Below are positions 19,723 through 30,339 of a stretch of DNA of 64,000 nt, one piece after another. Position numbers and translations under genes: made by a program. Under the pieces are notes generated by a model. The model did no database searches and was not told the DNA's origin. It was given only the letters and a program-made list of their open reading frames with translations. Numbering within the stretch: the first letter of the stretch is position 1; the number at the start of each line of letters is the position of its first letter. The stretch covers positions 2,670,501 to 2,734,500 of the forward strand of contig BSDZ01000103.1 of assembly GCA_030268105.1 (NCBI GenBank), in the 5' to 3' direction. The DNA is from Volvox africanus (taxonomy: Eukaryota; Chlorophyta; Chlorophyceae; Chlamydomonadales; Volvocaceae).

Positions 19723-20536
19723 TGTTGTATCCTTCCTTCTTCAATCATGCATTAGATCTGCACATCTGGATGTTAGCTGAGTGTATACCAAACTTACGAA
19801 CAGCAAGGCAATCCAATGCGGGTAATGGACAGCGGAAGACTCAACGATAAGGAAAGATTCAACTTACAATGTTCTTCAATTGCAATTTAGAAGTCTGCCG
19901 TCAGACCCCGCGGGCAATGTTCATCACTCGGCTGCAAATGAGATGCTAGAATAGCTCAGGCCGAATATAAATGAGTATAACGTATGTATGCGAATTAGAT
20001 AGAGTTAAGTACACGGGTACTTAGTCCAAAGTAGCATCGAGCCGACTTCGGTCTCTAGGCGGCCATCCTCGCACCTATCACATCGCGATACCAATGTGCA
20101 GTACAGGTCTCACTGGATTCCAATCTCAAGTGTGAGTACCTTTGTAGCACTGTTCTAAATACCGTGTAATCCGTGATATTAATGGATGTAGTGCATGCAA
20201 TATGCGAAGGTCCGAATATCGATATTCGGTTGCCGACCCAACCATCACGATCGTCACATTCTCGCATACGCGTATGGTTTATGACGTAAATGAGGTAATA
20301 ATATTTAAAGTATTATTACGTGATATAATATGCCAATGGATAGATCGCACGTTAATTATCAGCTTCGAGTCAAACATGTTGACCGACAGCGCGATGTTGT
20401 AGATGATAATGCAGCATGCCTGATTAGCTAGATATACTCAAGTATATCATGCTAATATGATTGTATTATGCTTCATAATGCTCGAATGCATTGCGACCTA
20501 CTTCGGTGCAAACAGTGATTGAACCGGCGTACAACA
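19723..20536 (-). repeat. LTR family A shared by A2 and A3
   Basis: An 814-bp LTR. On its left is a primer binding site (5' LTR of A2). On its right is a polypurine tract, ACTATCCCCCCTCCC at 20537-20551 on this strand (3' LTR of A3). No 5-bp duplication flanks it. One LTR shared by two bodies suggests LTR-LTR recombination in a tandem pair. Confidence 0.85.
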
Positions 20537-20551
20537 ACTATCCCCCCTCCC

Positions 20552-21169
20552 ATATGCAGCGTCCTCGCTGCATCGGACAGCATCGACTGCAGAGATAATT
20601 GGGTCTGCGTGGCACGTAGGCGAGCTTCCTCCAATAGGGGCTTCATTTCTGGCGAGAAGGTACGCATCGGCTCCCATGTATTATGCTGGCTAGAATAGCC
20701 AGTCCATTTGACCAGATACTCGTGCACCTTCCGCTTTCGTCATTGTCAACCAATGCGACAAACCCGATAATCCAATATTCGTTCCACATCATACACTTTT
20801 TGCTTGCCTGCGATCCAGGTCTCGGGACCGGGGTCCATTACTGCACGGGCATCGGTGTCGTTTGTAACGGGCATCGTGCCGCGATAAGGGCGGATGAGGG
20901 AAATATGAAATGTGGGATGGATATTCATGTCAGAGGGTAGGGATAGCTCCACAGCTACATTCCCTACCATGCGAACAACGGGATATGGACCAATCCAGCA
21001 AGGTAGCAATTTACGGGAACAATCGGTGAGTGAACGCAAGTTCTTGGTGCTCAATAATACCATTTGCCCCACCGAAAATGTTATGTCTCGTTAGGATTTA
21101 TTATAATAGTCCGTCGTCCGTTGTTGTGCCGCGTCCAAACATGCCTTCGCGTCTGTCATGCGGGATAGG
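20552..21169 (-). pseudogene. pol: A3 integrase C-terminus and chromodomain
   Basis: Contains GPYPVVRMVGNVAVELSLPS and HEYLVKWTGYSSQHNTWEP. A frameshift near 20745 separates the chromodomain from the GPY/F part. The gene is interrupted at CGGGATAGG (21169) by element B1 and resumes at 27714 with ATAGGAAAGACTTGG. Confidence 0.88.
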
Positions 21170-22001
21170 TGTTGTACCTCTCCTTCGGTTTGCTCATAAG
21201 TATCTGCGCGTCTCAAGGCTTTCGACACCGATGCGCGAGCACTTGCAAGTACAGCAAGGCAAGCGAGAGCAAACAGAGACAGCGGACGACTTCAAGACAA
21301 AGAGAGATATAACTTACAGTCTTACAGATCGTAGCGATGCAATGGACGAAATCGCCATCAGCGCCGGAAGCAAGCAATCATCACGCGGCGGTGATAAGCG
21401 AAGTTTAGGCTTAGCTCGGGCTAAGTAGAAGAGCGTATAGCAATAATAGTATAGAACACACGAGTGTTCTCCGGTATCGAATGTCTTATCTTACTTAGCC
21501 GTCCTCGCATCTGTTATACTCGCAGCATCGCAATGTCATATGATTCACACTAGGAGGCCGATCCTAAGTGTGACAACCCTACTGCGTATAGGCGATGTCC
21601 AAGCACAACAACCGATAAGCCTTTCCGGCATTCGCATGATGCAAGGGTCCGGATAACGATATCCGGTTGCAGGGCATGTGTCGCGACGAGTGCGGCGCTC
21701 TCAACGTGTGCTGTAATGAAGTAATATTATATCAGATAATATTACTTATCGTTTCGTAGCACGAGCATAATGCGCACTTCAATGCTTCGGGCTTTCATGC
21801 ATGCTAGGCGGATTTGCCATGATGCGATGTCGCGATGGATAATGACAACATGCCAAATGCATATATAAATGTACACGAATACATTTATATCATGCAAGTT
21901 CATTCATATGCATTGATCGTTTATGTGTTCATCAAAATAGCACTTCGCCTCGTACATCGCATTGACCTACACATCGGCGGGAAGCAAACCGTGGCACAAC
22001 A
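21170..22001 (-). repeat. LTR family B, left (3') LTR of B1
   Basis: TGTTGTACCTCTCC to GTGGCACAACA. It contains two strong hairpins (21546-21572 and 21641-21670) and an AT-rich palindrome around 21718-21748. The polypurine tract follows. Confidence 0.93.
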
Positions 22002-22063
22002 ATTATCCCCCCTCCCATATGCAGCGTCCTCGCTGCTTCATACAGCATCGACTGCAGGGGTCA

Positions 22064-25000
22064 TTGGGCTTGCGTGGCACGTTTGCGGGCTTCTCCGAGC
22101 AGAGACTTCATGTCCTGCGAGAAGTTGTGTGCGGGTTCCCACGAGTTGTGCTCGCTGGTATACCCTGTCCACTTGACCAAGTACTCGTGTACTGTCCGCT
22201 TATGTCGGTGTTGGCCCACACGCCATAATCTAACACCCGCTCCACATCGTAAAACATCTGTTTACCAGTGATGCAGGTCTCAAGAACTGGTTCAATCACT
22301 GCAGGGGCGTTAGCAGGCTCAGGGATGGGTTCCGTACCATGATAAGGACGGACAAGCGATACGTGAAACGTGGGGTGAATGGTCATATCAGCGGGCAATG
22401 CAAGCTCAACAGCTACATTCCCGACCATGCGCATGACAGGATATGGACCAATCCAGGGGGGTAAGAGTTTTCGGGATTCATCGGCCAAGGTACGCGAATT
22501 CTTGGTGCTTAGCAACACGAGTTGCCCTTCCGAAAACGCTACATCCTGCTTGGATTTGTTGTAGTACTCCGTCGTTCGTTGCAGCGCTGCGTCCAAACAC
22601 GCCTTCACGTCTGTGATACGGGACATAAAAGACTTGGCGAAGATCTTAGCAGCAGGCACGTTCACCTCCAACTCACTCCACACGGGTAGCGCAGGATGAA
22701 ATCCGTAGTTAAGAAAGAACGGACTTTTGCCTGTGGAGCGGTTAACAGCGTTGTTAAGCGCGAATTCTGCCGCAGTCAAAAACGTATCCCAAACGAGGGG
22801 TGTGCGACCAGCATAATTGCGCAACATATCACCCAACGTGCGGTTTGGGCGTTCGGTTTGACCATCAGTCTGCGGGTGGTACACCGTGCTCAGGTTGACG
22901 CGCATGCCAACTAGCTTGCAGAGCGCTTCCCAAAACTTAGACGTGAACTGTCCACCGCGGTCCGAGATCACGTTTTTGGGAACACCGTGTTATCGAACCA
23001 CATTGTCGAAAAACAATCATGCCGTTTGCTCAGCCGTGCAGGATGATGTGCATGGTGCTAGGTGGACCATCTTAGTCAGACGATCGACCATTACGAACAC
23101 CGCATCATATCCCCCCTCAGTTTTGGGCAGCGTGACTTCGAAGTCCATGGAAACACTTTCCCAAGGCGCATCCGGGACAGGGAACGGTTGCAACAACCCA
23201 TGGCCCTTACCGGACAAAGCCTTATTGTGCTGGCACAGACTGCATGTCTGTACGAAGTTCGCCGCATCCTTAGCCAAGCGAGACCACCAGAATGAACGTT
23301 GCACCAACTCGACCAACCGCTTGCTACCAGGGTGTCCTGCTAACGGGTCCTCGTGGAACCGCGCAAGGATATCGTAGCATAGCGCGTCGTCGTTCAGAAC
23401 GACGATTTGTGTAGCTGCCCCCTCCGTCCGTAGCCAAAGGCCATTCTGCTTGCGAAGGTTTTCTACATTAGCCGGCTCCGAGAACCAGGGGTCTGTGTTG
23501 TAGGCAACCTTCAACCGCTTCGCGAGGTCCGTCGCGATCAGCACCTCCTCGTTACGCGGTCGCACGACGGGCGCTGCCAAAATTGCAGCGTGTAGCGACG
23601 GATGTCGACTGAGAGCATCGGCAATATTAAGTTTACCAGAAATGTACTCCCAGGTGCAGTCGAACCTAGCTAGGTATTCCATCCACCTAGCCTGACGGCG
23701 GTTCAACGTCAGAACGCTTTGCAAAAACGTTAGGGGCTTGTGGTCAGTCTTTAAAGTAAATGGGTGTCCCTCGAGGTAACAGCGCCATTCTTTTAAAGCA
23801 TGCAGCACTGCCAGAAGCTCCTGTTCCCCGGTGGTGTAGCGAATCTACGCACCAGAAAACTTCTTACTCGTGAAGGCGATCGGTTGCCCTTCCTGTAACA
23901 ATACAGCACAGCTTCCAAGTACTGAGGCATCAGACACCACCTCAACACGAAACGGCAACGAGTAATCAGGGAATGCAAGGGTGACATCTTCGGCAACGAT
24001 TCGTTTGAGCTCTTCGAATGCCCGCTGGCATTGCGACGTCCACGACTTGAGCGAAACAAAAACGCCTTTGCGAGTTAAGTTAGTAAGCGGGGCCGCAATG
24101 ATGGAATATTTTCAATGAACTTACGGAAATAATTGGTCAAGCCAAGGAACTTACGCAGCTCCGTGAGGTTCTGAGGCGCGGGCCAATCGTGAACCACGGC
24201 GACCTTCCGCGGATCCATCTTCACACCGGTGGCCGACACAATGTGGCCCAAATATTCCACCTGAGGCTGCGCCCAAAAGTATTTGGCGTGTTTAGCAAAC
24301 AATTGCTCCCGCCTCATCACGTCGAGCACGAGCCGAAGATGCTCCAAGTGCTCCTCGCGCGTCTTAGAATAAACCAAGATGTCATCCAGGTAGCAAACAA
24401 CAAACCTGTCGATAAACGGCCTAAACATTCGGTCCATGACCGCCTGAAACGTCGCAGGGGCATTAGTCAACCCAAACGATAGGACCGTATACTCGAAGTG
24501 ACTGAAGGGCGTCCGAAAAGCGGTTTTCGGAATATCAGAGGCAGCGATGCGAATCTGATTATAGCCCTGTTGTAAGTCAATCGAGGAAAAATATGCCGAG
24601 CCCTTCAGCTTATCCAACAGGTCGTCAACGCGTGGCAAAGGGTAGCGATTTTTCACCGTACTCGCATTCAACCCCCGATAATCGATGCACATGCGCAAGG
24701 TCCCATCCTTCTTACTGACAAACAAATTCGGTGCAGAATACGGGGATGTACTGGGGCGTATCATACCCTTTGCGAGCAAATCCGTCACCTGGCGCTTCAC
24801 CTCGTCCAGCTCCAATGGACTGGGCCGTAGGCTGCACTCCAGGCATGAGAGGGATTGTGTGATCAACAGGACGCATAGGTGGCAGCCCAGGGATATCTTT
24901 AAAGACGTCCTCATACTGCGACAGTAGGGCCTCAACCTCAGGATCCACAGAAGTCTGCACGGTGGTGGCATTGCACCCCACCCGTGGCCTCAAAAGCAGT

Positions 25001-26034
25001 CCGTGGGCACCCTTCTGTAACAAATGGACGGCTTCCTTACGCCCGGCTAGCTCCGGTTCGATTCGCGCGGCCATTGCGGTCACGGCGAAATTAACCATAG
25101 GCACTGCCTCAGCTTTGCCCTCCTTTGGTGTGACATGTTCGAACGACAGGAAAGGTACCTTAATCGACAGAGTACCCTTGCACATATGCAGGGTTGCGGT
25201 CTCCATGTCGATGCGCACGCGGTACTGTCATAATGTCGAAGACCCCATTATGTACGGTGCAGTCTCTGCTAAGCCCTGCAGCACGTACGGCCGGGTCACA
25301 ACACGCAAAGGGCTTAACGATAGGCTAAGGGTGATCCTGCCCACGATGGGATGCTTACCCCCGTCGGCAAGGGTAACCTGTGGACAATCAGACGACTCTG
25401 GGGTCATCCCCAGCGCATTCACCTCTGCGACAGAGATGAAGTCGTCGCTGGCACCGGTGTCAACGAGTGCCTTCAGAGTACGGCCATTTAAACCGATCTG
25501 AACCAGCGACTGCCCGGCAGATAACGTCAGTGCACTTAGGGCGGGTTCGGAACTTACGGAACCCTCGTCAGGAGCTTCGTACCAAACGTCAACCGAGTAG
25601 GATATCCCTGGCCACGGAGCCAGCATACCCTCCCGATCCACACCGTTAAACAAAACGGTGCCCGGCTCGAACCGGTGGACACACCGCATACCCCTTAACG
25701 ATGCCTCTGCCTTGCACCGACAGAAAGCAGGGAGTAATACACATGTGGCGGTGCCCGGATATTGACGCCTACACCTCATGCATACGGCCAACTGTTCCGA
25801 CATCTCACGCAGAGACGAGGGGATGAACAAAACCACGTGATTAGACAGATCGATAGACGACAGGGGACGGCGTGGTGTAAACAAATTACACAACGGATCG
25901 AAGCAGAGAAGTCCCGTGCGTCCGTCAAGCGTGATGTGTCGCGCAATGACTCGCTCGATGTGACCAAGTACGCAAGGCAACAATGCCTTAATGGCTGGCA
26001 GTAAGGATGACCACCGACCACATGTTAGTTCAGA
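22064..26034 (-). pseudogene. pol: B1 Pol (broken)
   Basis: All Pol regions are recognisable: N-terminal domain and protease (25228-25983, DTGASDDFIS), RT with YLDD (about 24400), RNase H (TDHKPLTFL), integrase zinc finger and core (ISDRGGQF, DGQTERPNR) and GPY/F. A deletion near 22215 destroys the start of the chromodomain. Frameshifts or stops occur at about 22990, 23850, 24105, 24830 and 25225. Residual motifs are very close to B4 and B2. Confidence 0.9.
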
Positions 26035-26037
26035 AAT

Positions 26038-26079
26038 CCCGGGCGGTGCCCCCTCCGCAGGAACCCGGGCAAGCCCCTA
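26038..26079 (-). promoter_or_regulatory. UAG readthrough signal, element B1
   Basis: AAA-UAG-GGG, a 7-nt spacer, CCCGGG (26064-26069) pairing with CCCGGG (26038-26043). The loop keeps the CCUGCGGAGGGGG sequence of B4. Confidence 0.68.
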
Positions 26080-26812
26080 TTTCGGCTGAGGTACAAACGG
26101 CGGCAGCAACGGGCAATCCTTGGTAGGATGGCTCTCCGCGCACCGTAGACAAACATTGGCCGCTTTCCGACACTCGAACTCGGAACATAAACGAGTCGTC
26201 CGTGTGAGTCCGCTTCGCATTGGGGTCAGAGCGCTGTGCGGCTGCCGACGACGGCGCGCCCCCACGCTTCCTGCTTTTAGCTGGGTCCGAGCTCGGACCT
26301 GCTCCTCCTGACCCGTGGACACCTGAGCTAGCGCCCCTGCGCGCCTTGTGTTGCCGGCTGCTACGTCGCATCGTGGCAGTAGGCGCGGGGTGGGTAGCTC
26401 CAAGTTCCTGGTCCAGAGCTACAGCTTCCCCAAGCGGATCCTCAGGGATGGCAGCGTGCCCTTGTGATTGAGGTAATGGCAGAACCCGTGGTCCAGCAGT
26501 GTTGTCCATATTCGTATTAACGACAGTACTCTTGAGAAGATTCAGCAACCTCAGCAAGTACTGGCCCAGCTGAGTCCGAATCTCCGTAGTTTGGGCGATA
26601 AGAGTCGCCAACTGGTCCGGACGAAAGCCGGTCTCAGTCGTCGCGGCAAGCAATGCCGGAGCGCTGAGATTACCTGCGACCCAGAGCGTACACTCACACA
26701 ACAAGTGCAGCAATCTAGACAAAAGCAAACAAACAATTACAAACCGGAAGCGGCCTAGGTCTTCGGTGAAGGTATCTAGCAGTCCTCGTGGTTCGTCGCT
26801 GGAACTCGCCAT
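26077..26812 (-). pseudogene. gag: B1 gag and leader (capsid core deleted)
   Basis: The leader frame starts MASSSDEPRG at 26812, but a 20-nt deletion between direct GCCGC repeats shifts it. Next comes ALLAATTETGFRPDQLATLI up to LLKST, joined directly at 26521/26520 to VVNTNMDNTAG; this is the exact spliced form of the intron retained in B2 and B6. After AAIPE the sequence jumps to DPLGEAVALDQ, so the capsid core is gone. The C-terminal basic region and short knuckle (CLRCAESHPTKDC) remain, with a further frameshift near 26190. Confidence 0.82.
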
Positions 26813-26861
26813 AGAGAGAACCTACTTCCGATTTGACACAAACAGACAGTTAGGCAACGAA

Positions 26862-26876
26862 CCTGTCTCGATACCA
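26862..26876 (-). other. Primer binding site of B1
   Basis: TGGTATCGAGACAGG on the minus strand, four bases from the 5' LTR. Confidence 0.82.
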
Positions 26877-26879
26877 ATT

Positions 26880-27713
26880 TGTTGTACCTCTCCTTTGGGT
26901 TTGCTCATAAGTATCTGTGCGTCTGAAGGCTTTCGACACCGATGTGCGAGCACTTGCAAGTACAGCAAGGCAAGCGAGAGCAAACAGAGACAGCGGAAGA
27001 CTTCAAGACAAGAAGAGATATAACTTACAATCTTACAGACCGAAGCGATGCAATGGACGTAATCGCCGTCAGCGCCGGAAGCAAGCAATCATCACGCGGC
27101 GGTGATAAGCGAAGTTTAGGCTTAGCTCGGGCTAAGTAGAAGAGCGTATAGCAATAATAGTATAGAACACACGAGTGTTCTCCGGTATCGAATGTCTTCT
27201 TTTGCTTAGCCGTCCTCGCATCTGTTATACTCGCAGCATCGCAATGTAATATGATTCACACTAGGAGGCCGATCCTAAGTGTGACAACCCTACTGCGTAT
27301 AGGCGATGTCCAAGCATAACAACCGATAAGCCTTTCCGGCATTCGCATGATGCAAGGGTCCAAATAACGATATTTGGTTGCAAGGCATGTATCGCGACGG
27401 GTGCGGCGCTCTCAACATGTGCTGTAATTAAGTAATATTATCTCAAATAATATTACTTATCGTTTCGTAGCACGAGCATAATGCGCACTTAAATGGTTCA
27501 GGATTTCATGCATGCTAGGCGGATTTGCCATGATGCGATGTCGCAATGGATAATGGTGACATGCCAAATACATATATAAATGTATACGAATACATTTATA
27601 TCATGCAAGTTCATTCATATGCATTGATCGTTTATGCATTCATCAAAATAGCACTTCTGCTCGTAGGGTCGCATCGACCTAGGCATCGGCGGGAAGCGAA
27701 CTGTGGCACAACA
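26880..27713 (-). repeat. LTR family B, right (5') LTR of B1
   Basis: 834 bp. Its hairpin at 27352-27381 has the AA/TT form of the stem, whereas the left LTR has GG/CC. The two LTRs of one element therefore differ at both sides of the stem. Confidence 0.92.
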
Positions 27714-29654
27714 ATAGGAAAGACTTGGCAAAGGTTTTAGCCGCAGGGATATTTATCTCCAACTCTCGCCACACGGGTAGCGCAGGATGGAATCCATAAT
27801 TCAGAAAGAAAGGGCTTTGACCTGTAGAGCGGTTAACAGCATTGTTAAGCGTGAATTCTGCAGAAGTCAGAAATGTATCCCAAACAGAGGGTGTGCGTCC
27901 CACGAAATTTTGTAACATATCGCCCAACGTGCGGTTTGTGCGTTCAGTTTGCCCATCGGATTGTGGATGATATGCTGTGCTCAAATGAACGCGCATGCCG
28001 ACGAGTTGACATAGCGCTTCCCAAAACTTAGACGTTAATTGACCACCGCGATCGGATATCACATTTTTAGGAACGCCATGCAATTGTACCACGTTATTGA
28101 AAAATAATCGTGCTGTTTGCTCAGCGGTGCAAGACGAGGTGCAGGGGGCTACGTGAACCATCTTGGTCAAACGATCGACCATAACGAACACCTAGTCGTA
28201 TCCCCCCTCAGTTTTGGGCAGCGCGACTACGAAGTCCATAGAAACACTTTCTCAAGGGGCATCTGGTATAGGTAAAGGTTGTAATAAACCCTGGCCCTTA
28301 CCGGATAGTGCTTTATTGCGCTGGCATAAACTGCACCTTTGCACGAAGTTTTCCGCATCCTTCACCACGCGCAGCCACCAGAACGAGCGTCATACAAGCT
28401 CTGCCAGACGCGTACTTCCAGGATGTCCTGCTAACCGGTCCTCGAGGAACCGTGCAAGAATATTGTAGCGCAAAGCGTCGTCGTTTGGTACGACGATTTG
28501 TGTGATCGAGCCATCCTTCCGTAGCCACAAATCGTTGCGCTTGTGCAAATGTTCCACATTTCTTGGTGAAGCAAACCATGGATCGGCCTGATACGCCATC
28601 TTGAGTCGTTGCGCGAGATCCGTTGCCATCGGCACCTCCTGACTGCGCGAATGAGTAACCGGCGCTGCCAGAATCGCAGCATGTAATGATGGATGTCGAC
28701 TAAGGGCGTCAGCAATATTAATTCTGCCAGCGATATACTCCCACGTACAGTTGAAACGAGACAGATATTCCATCCACCGGGCTTGTCATCGGTTAAGCGT
28801 GGGGACACTCTGCAAGAATGTCAGCGGTTTGTGGTCGGTCTTCAGTGTAAAAGGGCGGCCTTCGAGGTAACAGCGCCATTCCTTCAAAGCATGTAGAGCC
28901 GCCAACAGCTCTTGCTCTCCGGTCGTATATCGGGTCTCCGCACCCGAAAACGTTTTACTCGTGAAGGCGATTGGTCGTCCTTCCTGCAACAATACAGCGC
29001 CACTTCCATGCAAGGAAGCATCTGACACAACTTCAACACGAAACGGCAACGAGTAATCAAGGAAAGAAAGTGTAACGTCGTCGGCGACAATTCACTTGAG
29101 CTCTTCGAATGCCCGCTGACACGCAGGTGTCCAGGCCTCTAGCGACGCGAAACCTCCTTTCCTCGTTAGATTTGTAAGTGGGGCCGCAAGGATAGAGTAT
29201 TTATTAATAAACTTACGAAAATAGTTGGTCAAACCTAAGAACTGGCGTAGTTTGGTGAGGTTCTGCGGCGCAGGCCACTCGCGAACCACAGCTACTTTCC
29301 GTGGGTCCATCCTTATTCCAGTGGCCGACACGATGTGGCCCAAATACTCCACCTGAGGCTGCGCCCATGAACATTTGGCGCGTTTAGCAAACAATTGCTC
29401 CCACTTCATCACCTCAAGCACGAGCTCGAGATGCTTCAGGTGCTCCTCGCGCGTTTTGGAATATATCAAAATATCGTCCAAATAACAGACGACGAACCTG
29501 TCGATATATGGTCTGAACATGCGATCCATCACTGCTTGAAATGTGGCGGGTGCATTAGTAAGTCCAAACGACAAGACCGTGTACTCAAAGTGACCAAAGG
29601 GGGTCCGGAAAGCGGTTTTCGGAATATCAGAAGCAGCAATCCGTATCTGATTAG
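27714..29654 (-). pseudogene. pol: A3 Pol: RT, RNase H and integrase remainder
   Basis: Continues the A3 integrase after B1 (FAKSFL, then DGQTERTNR, VISDRGGQL), followed by the zinc-finger region, RNase H (TDHKPLTFL) and RT with YLDDILIYS near 29480. It is broken by a stop near 28193, a degraded stretch near 28385 and stops near 28785 and 29090. It ends abruptly in RT at 29654, where a truncated LTR B begins. Confidence 0.88.
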
Positions 29655-30280
29655 ATCATCACGCGGCGGTGAATAGCGAAGTTTAGGCTTAGCTCGGGCT
29701 AAGTAGAAGAGCATATAGTAATAATAGCGTAGAACACATGAGTGTTCTCCGGTATCGAATGTCTTCTTTTGCTTAGCCATCCTCGCATCTGTTATACTCG
29801 CAGCATCGCAATGTCATATGATTCACACTAGGAGGCCGATCCTAAGTGTGACAACCCTACTGCGTATAGGCAATGTCCAAGCATAACAACCGATAAGCCT
29901 TTCCGGCATTCGCATGATGCAAGGGTCCGAATAATGATATTCGGTTGCAAGGCATGCATCGCGACAAGTGTGGCGCTCTCAACGTGTGCTGTAATGAAGT
30001 AATATTATATCAAATAATATTACTTATCGTTTCATAGCACGAGTATAATGTGCACTTCAATGATTTGGTATTTCATGCATGCTAGGCAGATTTGCCATGA
30101 TGCGATGTCGCGATGGATAATGATAACATGCCAAATGCAAATATAAATGTATGCGAATACATCTATATCATGCAGGTTCATTCATATGCAATAGTCATTC
30201 ATGCGTTCATCAAGATAACACTTCGCCTCGCAGGGTCGCATCGACCTACGCATCAGCGGGAAGCAAACCGTGGCACAACA
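29655..30280 (-). repeat. LTR family B, truncated left LTR of B2
   Basis: It starts inside the LTR at ATCATCACGCGG (about 205 bp missing) and ends GGCACAACA, then the polypurine tract. The hairpin near 29927-29944 has the GA/TC form of the stem (CCGAATA/TATTCGG). Confidence 0.88.
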
Positions 30281-30339
30281 ATTATCCCCCCTCCCATATG
30301 CAGCGTCCTCGCTGCTTCATACAGCATCGACTGCAGGGG

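Larger units (their letters stand above)
21170..27713 (-). mobile_element. Element B1: full-length B chromovirus lacking the gag core
   Basis: 6.54 kb, both LTRs (832 and 834 bp), target duplication ATAGG (21165-21169 and 27714-27718). Pol is present but broken; gag has lost its capsid region. The leader intron is precisely absent. B1 interrupts the A3 integrase. Confidence 0.92.

Noticed and set aside
21718..21748. AT-rich palindromes in LTRs as replication origins or CRISPR-like repeats
   Set aside because: They are single inverted repeats fixed in each LTR, without spacer arrays or other origin signs.
24189..24482. + strand frames over the RT genes (here and near 29395, 32529, 59598)
   Set aside because: Recurring antisense shadows of RT; they recur only because the RT sequence is conserved.
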